The position numbers were made by a program, and so were the translations under genes. A stretch of DNA of 64,000 nucleotides from Ruegeria sp. TM1040 (GTDB taxonomy: Bacteria; Pseudomonadota; Alphaproteobacteria; Rhodobacterales; Rhodobacteraceae): assembly GCF_000014065.1 (NCBI RefSeq), contig NC_008044.1, positions 2,069,501 to 2,133,500 on the forward strand, given 5' to 3'. Positions 9,896 to 18,575 of the stretch are shown piece after piece. The notes beneath the pieces are model-generated. The model had not been told where the DNA came from. It did no database searches and was given only the letters and a program-made list of their open reading frames with translations. Positions within the stretch are counted from its first letter, which is position 1. Each line of letters opens with the position of its first letter.

Positions 9896-10327
9896 ATGCC
9901 AGAACCGGGCACCATAACGAGCAAAGAGCCCCGCGAAGAATTTCCGGTGATCGGAACCGAAGAGGTCCCCGCGGTATTTTTTGACGGGGACAAGCTGCTC
10001 TTGTGTTACGAGGTCGCCGCCATCGAGGGCGGGGGCCTTGCGATTCTCGAATTCGACGAGGTGCTCGATTTTCGGGTGGATCCAATGAATGTGGACGAAC
10101 TCTCTGACTCGCCCTACCCCGTCTCGGCCTGGAATATGACCGAAATCTGCGGCAGCGAGAAAGCCGCACGCTGGGCGGCAATGGATGCGCGTTACTGGAG
10201 CATCTCTTTCACCGATATGACCCTCACCATCCTGTTTGACACCGTTCGACTGGCCGGGCGCAGCCGTGAAAAACGCCTGCCGCATGAGGCCTTGAAACAT
10301 TTTATCGGCTCTTCTCTGGCCGCCTAA
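9896..10327 (+). CDS. Conserved hypothetical protein, 143 aa
   Basis: I do not recognise a named family. The protein is acidic and soluble, with alternating beta-like segments (VPAVFFDGDKLLLCYEV, LAILEFDEVLDFRV, WSISFTDMTLTILFDTVRL), which suggests a compact beta sandwich or barrel. The RLAGRSREKRLPHEALKHF tail is basic. I chose ATG 9896, which has GGAGA a few bases upstream, over ATG 9854. It lies between pyrG and the DUF1992 gene, each apparently separately transcribed. Confidence 0.65.
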   Translation: MPEPGTITSKEPREEFPVIGTEEVPAVFFDGDKLLLCYEVAAIEGGGLAILEFDEVLDFRVDPMNVDELSDSPYPVSAWNMTEICGSEKAARWAAMDARYWSISFTDMTLTILFDTVRLAGRSREKRLPHEALKHFIGSSLAA

Positions 10328-10400
10328 AGCCACGCCATGCCCCTCAGCCCGCGGGCGGAATGGGCTTGGCGCAACCCCATAGTTGCGCTAGCGTCGCGCC

Positions 10401-10733
10401 ATGATCCGCGCATTTCGATCCCTCATCGAACGTCAGATGGCCAAGGCGGCCCAATCCGGTCAGCTCTCCGGGCTGGAAGGCGAAGGCAAGCCACTGCCCG
10501 ACCGAAGTGGCGAAGCTCTGGTCGACCCGGGCCTGGCTGCCGGTGTGCGCATCATGGCCGAGGCCGGCGCCGTCCCGGAAGAATTCCCTTTGAAGAAGCA
10601 GCTCGACGCCGCCCGCGCGGCCTACCCCAAGATCACCGATCCCGACGCCCGCAAAGCGGCGATGGCGGAACTTGCTGATCTGGAAATGCGCTACAATATG
10701 GCACGCGATGCCCGCAAAGCGTTTTTTCGCTGA
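10401..10733 (+). CDS. DUF1992 (DnaJ-homologue subfamily C member 28-like) protein
   Basis: A 110-aa protein matching the DUF1992 pattern: an initial IERQMAKAAQSGQLSGLEGEGKPL segment (the IxxAxxxGxFdxLxGxGkPL type), then PLKKQLDAARAAYPKITDP and AELADLEMRYNMA. The family is widespread, also as the conserved domain of eukaryotic DNAJC28. The bacterial role is unclear. Confidence 0.8.
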   Translation: MIRAFRSLIERQMAKAAQSGQLSGLEGEGKPLPDRSGEALVDPGLAAGVRIMAEAGAVPEEFPLKKQLDAARAAYPKITDPDARKAAMAELADLEMRYNMARDARKAFFR

Positions 10734-10845
10734 AACCGCAGGGCGTTAGCGCAACCATTGCAAAGCATTTGTTGTCTCTGTCTTGGGCCACGGTATAGAA
10801 GTGGCAACAACATTATCCGTGCATTTCCCAAGGAGGCCGCGCGTC

Positions 10846-11748
10846 ATGGCGACAGACCCCGCAATCCAACAGCAACAGTTTGACCGCATTGCAACCGGCA
10901 AGGGCTTTATTGCCGCTCTGGACCAGTCCGGTGGCTCCACCCCCAAAGCGCTCGCGCTTTATGGCGTGATGGAAGACGCCTATTCCAACGACGACGAAAT
11001 GTTTGCCGAGATCCAGAAGATGCGCGCCCGCATCATCACCGCACCGGATTTCAACAGCGACAAGATCCTCGGCGCGATCCTGTTTGAAAAGACCATGGAC
11101 AATGCCATCGACGGCACAGCTGTTCCTGTCTACCTGTGGGAAAAATGCGGCGTTGTGCCCTTCCTCAAGGTCGACAAGGGCCTGGCGGATGAAGCGAACG
11201 GCGTCCAGCTGATGAAACCCATGCCAGAGCTCGACGCGCTGCTGTCGCGCGCGGTTGCAGCCGGTATCTTCGGCACCAAGATGCGCTCGGTCATCAAGGA
11301 AGCCAACGCAGACGGCATCAAAGCCGTGGTTGCACAGCAGTTCGAGGTCGGCCTGCAGATCGCACGCGCGGGTCTGGTTCCGATCATCGAGCCCGAAGTG
11401 GACATCAATTCCGCCACCAAAGACGAGGCCGAAGCCTTGCTGAAAGGCGAGATCGCCGCACAGCTCGACGCGCTCCCGGAAGGCACCCAAGTCGCCCTCA
11501 AGCTGACCATCCCGAGCGAAGCCGGCCTCTATGACAGCCTTGCCGATCACCCCGCCGTGGTGCGTGTGGTGGCACTCTCGGGCGGTTACAGCACCGATGA
11601 CGCCTGCGCGCGCCTGTCCCAGAACAGCAAGATGATCGCGTCCTTCTCGCGTGCGCTCACCGAAGGGCTCAACGTCGCGATGTCGGATGACGAGTATAAC
11701 GCCGCTCTCGGCTCCAATATCGACAAGATCTATAACGCCTCGCTCTAA
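10846..11748 (+). CDS. Class I fructose-bisphosphate aldolase
   Basis: Cleaves fructose 1,6-bisphosphate to DHAP and glyceraldehyde 3-phosphate through a lysine Schiff base, metal-independently. The short bacterial class I type (300 aa) is indicated by FIAALDQSGGSTPKAL near residue 18, DGTAVPVYLWEKCGVVPFLKVDKGL, VPIIEPEVDI, VALKLTIP with the probable Schiff-base lysine, and the LSGGYS phosphate-binding segment. The start at 10846 has a strong AAGGAGG at 10830-10836. A convergent terminator follows. Confidence 0.93.
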   Translation: MATDPAIQQQQFDRIATGKGFIAALDQSGGSTPKALALYGVMEDAYSNDDEMFAEIQKMRARIITAPDFNSDKILGAILFEKTMDNAIDGTAVPVYLWEKCGVVPFLKVDKGLADEANGVQLMKPMPELDALLSRAVAAGIFGTKMRSVIKEANADGIKAVVAQQFEVGLQIARAGLVPIIEPEVDINSATKDEAEALLKGEIAAQLDALPEGTQVALKLTIPSEAGLYDSLADHPAVVRVVALSGGYSTDDACARLSQNSKMIASFSRALTEGLNVAMSDDEYNAALGSNIDKIYNASL

Positions 11749-11771
11749 GCGCCGAGCCTGAAAGAAGCGCA

Positions 11772-11800
11772 AAGGCCGCAGTTTTTGCTGCGGCCTTTTC
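11772..11800. terminator. Bidirectional Rho-independent terminator
   Basis: AAGGCCGCAG (11772-11781) pairs perfectly with CTGCGGCCTT (11788-11797), with a TTTTTG loop. T-rich sequence follows on the plus strand, and an A-rich flank serves the convergent chemoreceptor gene on the minus strand. Confidence 0.85.
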
Positions 11801-11820
11801 TGTTTCATATCTAACTGGGA

Positions 11821-13278
11821 CTAGCTTGCGGCACGCAGCGCGATCTCCTGTCCGCCGCCCCCTTGCTCCCCTGCCCGCAGCCGAAACACTTCAACCAGAG
11901 CGTTGAGCGCAGAGGCGTCGTTGCGCATCTCCACAAGCGCTGCCGTGCTCTGTTCTACCATCGCGGCATTTTGCTGGGTCACCGTGTCGAGCTGGGACAT
12001 CCCGATATTGATCTCTCCAAAAGCGGTCGATTGCTGCTCGGCGGCGCTTGCGACCTGCTCTGTCAGTTCGGAGGCTTCCTTGATGTGGCGCACGATGCTC
12101 TCCAGCATCCGACCCGCATTGCCGACCAGTTCGACGCCGCTTTCGACGTGATCGTTGCTGATGTCGATCAGCCCTTTGATTTCGGCGGCGGAATCAGCCG
12201 TGCGCTGCGCAAGATTGCGCACCTCCGAGGCCACCACCGCAAAGCCCCGCCCGCTTTCGCCGGCGCGCGCAGCCTCCACCCCGGCATTCAGCGCCAACAG
12301 GTTGGTCTGGAACGAAATGTCATCGATGATGGAGATGATCTTGGAAATCTGGACTGAGGAGTCCGCGATCTCGTTCATCTTTTCAACCGCATTGCGCACC
12401 ACGGCGCTGCCTTCCTCGGCCCGTCTGCGAGTGGTATCGACCGCGTTTCGGGTCTGCTGCGTGGCCTCGGCAGAGGCGCGCATGCTGACAGTGATCTCCT
12501 CCACCGCCGCGGTGGTTTCCTCAAGTGTCGCGGCCTGGGATTCCGTGCGTTGGGACAAATCCTGCGAGGCATGTGACACCTCGGCGGCTCCGGTGTCCAA
12601 TTGCTGCGCAGTGCTGCGGATTCCCTGGATCACCTGACGCAGCGCGCCAAAGGCCGCATTGAGACTCTCGCGCACGCCGTTGAATTCCGATGGGAAATCG
12701 CCAGTTTGTGCCGACGGCATTTCATGGCTCAGATCCTGCGCTGCCAGCGCTTCGATCGCCTCGGTGATATAGCGCACGCCGCGCGTATGCTCCTCCTGCA
12801 TCGCCTCGGCATGGGCGTCGAAGATCAACTGTATATCGAGCGCCATGGCTCGCGACAGAACCCCAAGCAGCGCATGTGTTTCGGTCGCGCGCCGCATCAA
12901 ACCGCCCGAATGGCGCTTGAGTATCAGCGCTTGGATATGCGCATTGGCATGGGCATAGCCCGCATTGAAAAAGGAGAACGGCAGCCCGATGCGGGTATGA
13001 ACCCGACCGATGTTGCGCGCGGACTGGATATAGTCCTCGCCAAAGTCGCCCGAAAACAGGCGCGACCAGTGTTGGAGTTGCTCGCCCTTGGCACGCTCCA
13101 TCATGGCTTCGGTCTTAAAAAACGCGGCCATCTCCGGCTCACGTCCGACGCGGTCATAAAAGTGGTCGAGAACCTCCGGCAAAAGCCCAAGGATCATCTT
13201 GGCCCGTTTTTGAAGCAGCGCCTGATTGGCGCCGTCCAGATCGTAGGTCGCGAGTAATGCGTTCATATCAAATGTCAT
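11821..13278 (-). CDS. Globin-coupled methyl-accepting chemoreceptor (HemAT-like)
   Basis: A soluble chemoreceptor of 485 aa with no transmembrane helix. Residues ~5-170 form a protoglobin-type sensor globin (LPEVLDHFYDRV, HWSRLFSGDFGEDY, IGRVHTRIGLPFSFFNAGY). His94 in GRVHTRIG is the likely proximal heme ligand. A short linker leads to the coiled-coil signalling domain, with the highly conserved hairpin tip [23 protein letters not shown]. It should sense O2 or another heme ligand and signal to CheA/CheW. The C-terminus lacks an obvious CheR-tethering pentapeptide. It is transcribed alone, convergent with the aldolase gene. Confidence 0.92.
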   Translation of the reverse strand: MTFDMNALLATYDLDGANQALLQKRAKMILGLLPEVLDHFYDRVGREPEMAAFFKTEAMMERAKGEQLQHWSRLFSGDFGEDYIQSARNIGRVHTRIGLPFSFFNAGYAHANAHIQALILKRHSGGLMRRATETHALLGVLSRAMALDIQLIFDAHAEAMQEEHTRGVRYITEAIEALAAQDLSHEMPSAQTGDFPSEFNGVRESLNAAFGALRQVIQGIRSTAQQLDTGAAEVSHASQDLSQRTESQAATLEETTAAVEEITVSMRASAEATQQTRNAVDTTRRRAEEGSAVVRNAVEKMNEIADSSVQISKIISIIDDISFQTNLLALNAGVEAARAGESGRGFAVVASEVRNLAQRTADSAAEIKGLIDISNDHVESGVELVGNAGRMLESIVRHIKEASELTEQVASAAEQQSTAFGEINIGMSQLDTVTQQNAAMVEQSTAALVEMRNDASALNALVEVFRLRAGEQGGGGQEIALRAAS

Positions 13279-13696
13279 AAGCTACTCCTCCGCAGCAACT
13301 CCCACCCAGCGTTCGTAAGATTACCGATAAAGTCTGGGATATGGGGCATGAGCGTTATGGAGAAGATCCAAACGAAATCTGAACATTTCGCCTGCACCGG
13401 TTTACCCGCGCAAAAAACCAAGCGTTAAACGTGCAAAAAACCTGTTTCATGACAGTCGGTGTCGCCAAACAAACACGCGCCAGCTCTTTGATCACACCCG
13501 ATAGCGAAATTTGGCCTCAGGTGATTCGGGACCCCAGAAACGGCCCGAAATACGTATTTCAGATGTGCGTTTGGGTCAGATTTGCGCTATTTTCGCCAAT
13601 TTGGATCGGGACAGGGCATGAGGCCTGCGCATGTTCACCCCTCGCGGTTTTCCTCAAAAGGCTCAGCGCAGACGTGAATAAGGGATGGGATAAATT
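13279..13696. other. Intergenic region upstream of the globin chemoreceptor
   Basis: No gene is supported in these ~420 bases. The part next to the chemoreceptor start should hold its promoter, and CTCCTC just before the start is its ribosome binding site on the minus strand. The decamer GCAAAAAACC is repeated at 13410-13419 and 13433-13442, 23 bases apart. Confidence 0.5.
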
Positions 13697-14419
13697 TCAC
13701 GCGCGACAAGCACGCGCGCGTTCCTCCGCGCTTAGTCCGTAGCGGTGGGCAAACCGGTCTCTGGCAGCCACGAGCCGGGGATCATCTGGCGTCATTCCAA
13801 GGGTGCGGATGAACTCGATCCGTTGCTGGGACTTGAGTGTTTCGCGATCAATGGCGGTGCCCATGGCGCGGTCGATCACCTCGCCGCCAGGGGAAACATG
13901 AAACCATTTGGAAAAGTCGCGGAAATGATGCTGATTGTGCAACTGGGTGACATGGCGCTCCACGCGGGTCTTGGTCACCGTCAGATGCGCCGTCATATGA
14001 AACCACTCATAGCCAAGAAAGGTCGCCACGCCCCCCACCAGCACAATCGCGGCGGCAAGCGACAGCGCATAGGCGGGCAGCACCAGCCACAACAGACCAA
14101 AGATCACCGCAAAGTTGACCACCAGCATCGGCACCGCCACCCAGATCGGGGCAAAGAACAGCTTGTGGTTGGTGGGAAAATCATGATGCCCGTAATGGGC
14201 CTGATATAGCAGGTCAAAGGCCCACTGCTGACGCGGTGGCTTCAGGTGGAAGATATAGCGATGCAGCCCATATTCATTGAGCATCTGCAGCCCGACCCCC
14301 AGCACCACAAAGCCCCATTGCCAGGTCGCGCCCTCAGCCCACAGGATCGCGATGCCCAGCGCCACCGCTGCGAGCATCACTGGCACCGAAGGGTGCGACA
14401 GCAAGAGTTTCAAACGCAT
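13697..14419 (-). CDS. Sterol desaturase / fatty acid hydroxylase superfamily protein
   Basis: An integral membrane di-iron enzyme of 240 aa. The histidine boxes expected for the superfamily are present: HRYIFH, HYGHH, HMTAH and HNQHH. Three to four hydrophobic segments lie between residues 10 and 145. It probably hydroxylates or desaturates a lipid acyl chain, and the substrate is not predictable. A strong GGAGGAGG ribosome binding site precedes the start. The gene begins 51 bases after the enoyl-CoA hydratase stop on the same strand, so the two probably share an operon. Confidence 0.88.
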   Translation of the reverse strand: MRLKLLLSHPSVPVMLAAVALGIAILWAEGATWQWGFVVLGVGLQMLNEYGLHRYIFHLKPPRQQWAFDLLYQAHYGHHDFPTNHKLFFAPIWVAVPMLVVNFAVIFGLLWLVLPAYALSLAAAIVLVGGVATFLGYEWFHMTAHLTVTKTRVERHVTQLHNQHHFRDFSKWFHVSPGGEVIDRAMGTAIDRETLKSQQRIEFIRTLGMTPDDPRLVAARDRFAHRYGLSAEERARACRA

Positions 14420-14470
14420 CAGATCTCCTCCTCCCCATGATCTGCTTTGCCCGGGGGCCGCGCGCTGGTC

Positions 14471-15268
14471 TTATTTGAAGACGGGCGCGCGCTTTTGCAT
14501 ATTGGCCATGACGATTTCCATCTGCTCTGGCTTGCCGATCAGGGCGGCCTGCTCTTCGCTTTCGCGCAACAGCACATCCGCCGTGCTGGCCCCGCTCTCG
14601 GCATAGGCGATCAGGCGTTTGGCGGCGCGAATGGCGCGCGGGCCCTTGCCTGCGATCTCTGCCGCAAGCGCCTCGGCGCGCGCCAGAGGGTCCTCGGCCA
14701 CTTCCGTCACCAGTCCCCAGGTCTCGGCTTGGGTGGCCTCGATGGGGGTCGCGCTGTAGGTCAGCAGACGCAGCACATCCGAGCGCACCAACTGCGGCAA
14801 GAGCGCCATGCCGCCCATATCGGGGACCAGCCCCCATTTCATCTCCATCACCGCAAGCTTGGCATCGGGCGCGGCAATACGGATGTCTGCGCCGAGCGCA
14901 ATCTGCAGCCCCGCCCCAAAGGTCGCCCCCTGCAAGGCCGCAATCACCGGGATCTCAAGCGCGCGCCACATCATCGCCACCGCCTGAAAGTCATTGGCCT
15001 CCCCCTCGGTGCGATCCATGATCCAGCCGGTGTCCTGCATCTGCCCCATCGCGGCAAAGCTCATCACATCCAGGCCCGCGCAAAAGCTCTTACCCGCGCC
15101 AGAGAGCACCACCGCACGGGCATCAGAGGCGGCAACCTCTTTGGCGGCGGCGATCACGGCCGCCAGCATGTGTTTGTCCACCGCGTTCATCTTGTCGGCG
15201 CGGGTCAGGGTGACATGGGCCACATGGTCGCGGATCTCGACAGATACACGCGCGCTTTCCTCTGCCAT
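14471..15268 (-). CDS. Enoyl-CoA hydratase/isomerase (crotonase) family protein
   Basis: A 265-aa crotonase-fold enzyme acting on acyl-CoA thioesters. The CoA-binding and oxyanion-hole segments are visible (GAGKSFCAGLDV, LQGATFGAGLQIALGADIRIA, MEMKWGLVPDMGG). The MKWGLVPDMGG part suggests the hydratase/isomerase subgroup in which an Asp replaces one of the usual glutamates, so the exact reaction is uncertain. The start at 15268 is preceded by GGAGG. Upstream, the aminotransferase gene is divergent. Confidence 0.88.
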   Translation of the reverse strand: MAEESARVSVEIRDHVAHVTLTRADKMNAVDKHMLAAVIAAAKEVAASDARAVVLSGAGKSFCAGLDVMSFAAMGQMQDTGWIMDRTEGEANDFQAVAMMWRALEIPVIAALQGATFGAGLQIALGADIRIAAPDAKLAVMEMKWGLVPDMGGMALLPQLVRSDVLRLLTYSATPIEATQAETWGLVTEVAEDPLARAEALAAEIAGKGPRAIRAAKRLIAYAESGASTADVLLRESEEQAALIGKPEQMEIVMANMQKRAPVFK

Positions 15269-15440
15269 CACGGCTCCTCCCTCTGGGTGTCGTCTTAATG
15301 TTGCGTGCAGCTTGCCGCGCTTCGGGCGTGCTTTCCAGCCTGACGCGAGGGCACGCCGGACCGGATCCTTCCCGGACCGCGACCTGATCTCGCCCGATCT
15401 GCCCTTGCCCGCCTGCGCGCGCGCCGCTAGGTCTTGGGCC

Positions 15441-16553
15441 ATGACAGACAGCCGCCAAACCCCGCTCGCCCAATCCCTGCCCGCTTCGGTGCCCTTTGTT
15501 GGCCCCGAGACCCATGAACGCCAGCGCGGCGCGCCTTTTGTGGCGCGGCTCGGTGCAAATGAGAACCTCTTTGGCGTCTCCCCCAAGGCGATTGCCGCCA
15601 TGCAGGCCTCAGCGGCAGAGATCTGGAAATACGGCGATGCAGAGAGCTACGAGCTGCGCGCGGCCCTCTCGGCGTTGCATGGCATTGCACCCGAACACAT
15701 CATGGTTGGCGAGGGCATCGACGGCCTCCTGGGCAATCTGGTGCGGCTTTATGTCGGCGCCGGCGATGCTGTGGTGACATCGCTGGGGGCCTATCCGACC
15801 TTCAACTATCATGTGGCCGGTTTTGGCGGCGACCTTCACACTGTGCCCTACAAGGACGACCACGAAGACATCAAAGCCCTGATGGCCAAGGCACATGAGG
15901 TGGGCGCAAAGCTGGTCTATCTCGCCAATCCTGACAATCCGATGGGCAGTTGGCATCGCGGTGCAGATATTGTCGCCGCACTTGACGACCTGCCCGAAGG
16001 CAGCCTCTTGGTGCTGGATGAGGCCTATGTGGAATGCGCGCCCAAAGGCACCGCCGCCCCGGTCGATGTGACCGACCCGCGCGTGATCCGCATGCGCACC
16101 CTCTCCAAGGCCTATGGCATGGCGGGGGCACGCGTCGGCTATGCCATGGGGGCGGTTGAAGTCATCTCCGCCTTTCACAAGGTCCGCAATCACTTTGGCA
16201 TGAACCGCTGCGCACAGATCGGCGCAACCGAGGCCATCAAGGATCAGGCATGGCTGGCTCATGTGCAGGCCGAGATCGCCACCGCACGCGAAGAGATCTC
16301 GCGCATCGCTCGCGAAAACGGCCTCACACCGCTGCCTTCCGCGACCAACTTCGTCGCCATAGACTGCGGTCGCGATGGCGCCTTTGCCAAGGCGGTCTTG
16401 GAGGCGCTGGTGGCGCGGGACATCTTTGTGCGCATGCCATTTGCAGCCCCGCAAAACCGCTGCATCCGCGTCAGCTGCGGCCCCGAAAGAGAGCGCCGCG
16501 CCTTTGCCGAGGCCCTGCCGCTGGCCCTCAAAGACGCGCAGAACGGCGCCTAA
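15441..16553 (+). CDS. PLP-dependent aminotransferase, class I/II, HisC-like
   Basis: A 370-aa fold-type I aminotransferase. Motifs in order are LGANENLFGVSP near the N-terminus, a cofactor segment GEGIDGLLGNLVRL, YLANPDNPMGSWH, LVLDEAYVECAP with the PLP-contacting Asp, and RTLSKAYGMAGARVGYA with the Schiff-base Lys223. This is the histidinol-phosphate aminotransferase subgroup, but no his genes are near, so it may act on another amino acid. It is divergent from the crotonase gene. Confidence 0.88.
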   Translation: MTDSRQTPLAQSLPASVPFVGPETHERQRGAPFVARLGANENLFGVSPKAIAAMQASAAEIWKYGDAESYELRAALSALHGIAPEHIMVGEGIDGLLGNLVRLYVGAGDAVVTSLGAYPTFNYHVAGFGGDLHTVPYKDDHEDIKALMAKAHEVGAKLVYLANPDNPMGSWHRGADIVAALDDLPEGSLLVLDEAYVECAPKGTAAPVDVTDPRVIRMRTLSKAYGMAGARVGYAMGAVEVISAFHKVRNHFGMNRCAQIGATEAIKDQAWLAHVQAEIATAREEISRIARENGLTPLPSATNFVAIDCGRDGAFAKAVLEALVARDIFVRMPFAAPQNRCIRVSCGPERERRAFAEALPLALKDAQNGA

Positions 16554-16658
16554 AGCGCAAGGCAAACGGTAAATCCTGCCAAAAGAGACCCTGTTTTACC
16601 GCCGGTTTACCCCTTTCAGGCTAGGCTGTTTCAACATTGCCTGCCTGGAGGGGTAAGA

Positions 16659-16895
16659 ATGAAGCGCCACAACCTGCACCATGACAACACCGAGTTCCTG
16701 TCTGCCACGCTCAGTTTTCTGGCCGTGAACCTATTGTGGATCTTCTTTGCACTTTGGCTGCTGTTTGGCATGGTCCCGGTCTTGCTGCTGGCGGTGACAA
16801 TGAATCATATGATCAACCGCCTTGAGGTGCGCATGATCCGCGCCGAGCAACGCGCAGGCAAAGGTCAGGGCCGCACATTGGACAGGCGCGTCTGA
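16659..16895 (+). CDS. Small membrane protein of unknown function, 78 aa
   Basis: A short protein with one long hydrophobic stretch (about residues 15-47), probably two closely packed membrane helices, and a basic cytoplasmic tail (NRLEVRMIRAEQRAGKGQGR). A good ribosome binding site (CTGGAGGGG) lies just before the ATG. I do not recognise a family. A histidine-rich N-terminus (KRHNLHHDN) precedes the membrane part. Confidence 0.65.
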   Translation: MKRHNLHHDNTEFLSATLSFLAVNLLWIFFALWLLFGMVPVLLLAVTMNHMINRLEVRMIRAEQRAGKGQGRTLDRRV

Positions 16896-17128
16896 GGCGC
16901 TTCCTCGCCCTCATCCCTGCGCCCAAATTGGCCGCTCCTGGGCGTTCGCGTCGCTGGAAGCAGGATCACCCCAGAGTGCTTGGCAACTTTTGGGTGGCAG
17001 GCGGACCTGAACCCGTCCACCCCGTATTTTCTAACCCGCGTTTTCCAACCGGCTCTCAAATCTGCTTTAAAACCCAGATCAAAACCCTCGTTTTCCCGAA
17101 TGCGGTCCGGAATGCGCCTGTCGCGATC

Positions 17129-18343
17129 TCAGGACGGCGCGCCTGCCAGCACCTTTGCCGCCGACTCCAGCGCGCCTGCGCCATGCGGAATGTCGAGCGC
17201 CCGAAGCCCGGTCTCGATCCCTCCTAAAAGCCCCATGATCATGTGGCCATTGACGTGCCCCATATGGCCCAGCCGGAAGAACCCGTGCCACTCTGCGCTG
17301 TCCGGCGGCGCCATGCCAAGACCGATGCCGAGCGTGAGGCCAAGGTTTTCCTCCAGCCAGACCCGCAGATCCGTGGCGCGGGGCGACGGCAAGCGCAGCG
17401 CGGTCACCGCGTGGGAGCGCAACGCTGGATCGGCAACGTTCATCGCCAGCGCCCCGCCTTCGCTCCAGCGGTCACAGGCGGCCCAGATCGCGCGGGCCAG
17501 AGTCTCATGGCGGGTCCAGATCTGCTCGATGCCTTCGGCATGGATCAGATCCAGCGCCGCCCGCAAACCATAGAGATGATGCGTCGGGGCGGTGCCGCCA
17601 AAGAACTGGTAGAAATACTCCGGGTTGGCCCGCGGCACCCAGTCCCAGTAGCGGCTGATCCGCGGCAGGCGCGCGCGGGCCTCTGCCGCCTTGTCGTTGA
17701 AGAACACAAACGACATCCCCGCTGGTACCATCAGCCCTTTCTGACAGCCCGTCACCATCACATCGACGCCCCAGGCATCCATCTCGAACCGGTCACAGCC
17801 CAGGGACGCAATGCAATCCGCCATCAACAGCGCCGGATGGCCCACCTCATCCATGGCGGCGCGCAACCCATTGATATCATTCCGGATCGACGTCGAGGTA
17901 TCCGTGTGAACGCCCAAAACCGCCTTGATCTCATACGCCTTGTCCGCCGCCAGACGCTCGGCCACCCGCGCAAGATCAAAGGGCGCTTGCAGGCCAAAAT
18001 CCATCACCTCGACGTTGATCCCGAGGGCTTCGGCCATTTCGCTCCAGCCATAGGCGAACCGTCCGGATGCGGGCACCAGGACCTTGTCGCCTTCTTGCAA
18101 AGTGTTGGACAACGCCGCTTCCCAGGCGCCGTGACCGTTGGCGATGTAGATCGCAACATGATGCTGCGTGCGCGCCACGCGGCGCAGATCCGCGGGCAGC
18201 GTACCGGTCATCTCCACCAGTTCGCCCGCGTAGATATTGGGCGAGGCGCGGTGCATGGCCTGCAACACCTGATCAGGCATCACCGAAGGCCCGGGAATCG
18301 CCAGATAAGACCGACCAGAGGAGAGTTTCACGGAATCGCGCAT
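17129..18343 (-). CDS. Class V aminotransferase (alanine/serine-glyoxylate aminotransferase family)
   Basis: A 404-aa PLP enzyme. Features are IPGPSVMPDQVLQAM, the cofactor segment ANGHGAWEAALSN, GVHTDTSTSI, MADCIASLGC with the PLP-contacting Asp, and TGCQKGLMVPAGMSF with the Schiff-base Lys202. The C-terminal FFRLGHMGHVN segment is the family arginine/glycine motif. Relatives include serine-glyoxylate, alanine-glyoxylate and pyridoxamine-pyruvate aminotransferases, and sequence alone does not settle which. It is divergent from the ABC exporter gene. Confidence 0.9.
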   Translation of the reverse strand: MRDSVKLSSGRSYLAIPGPSVMPDQVLQAMHRASPNIYAGELVEMTGTLPADLRRVARTQHHVAIYIANGHGAWEAALSNTLQEGDKVLVPASGRFAYGWSEMAEALGINVEVMDFGLQAPFDLARVAERLAADKAYEIKAVLGVHTDTSTSIRNDINGLRAAMDEVGHPALLMADCIASLGCDRFEMDAWGVDVMVTGCQKGLMVPAGMSFVFFNDKAAEARARLPRISRYWDWVPRANPEYFYQFFGGTAPTHHLYGLRAALDLIHAEGIEQIWTRHETLARAIWAACDRWSEGGALAMNVADPALRSHAVTALRLPSPRATDLRVWLEENLGLTLGIGLGMAPPDSAEWHGFFRLGHMGHVNGHMIMGLLGGIETGLRALDIPHGAGALESAAKVLAGAPS

Positions 18344-18575
18344 GTGGAATTGTCCTGCTGAGTGCCCCGGCCGTCCCTAATGGGTCCATCTCGGCCCGAC
18401 ACAGTTTTCAATTGCGCGCAGCCTAGCGTAGCATCCGACAAGGTCAATTGCCGATGCGTCCGTCATTTACATGCCGCCCGCACCGCTTGCGTGCTGTCGC
18501 TAAGCTGCTTAAATGTCGAAACTTGTCGCACAGCGTGCCGACAAAGACCGCAGATCGACAGACAGGGACGGCCCA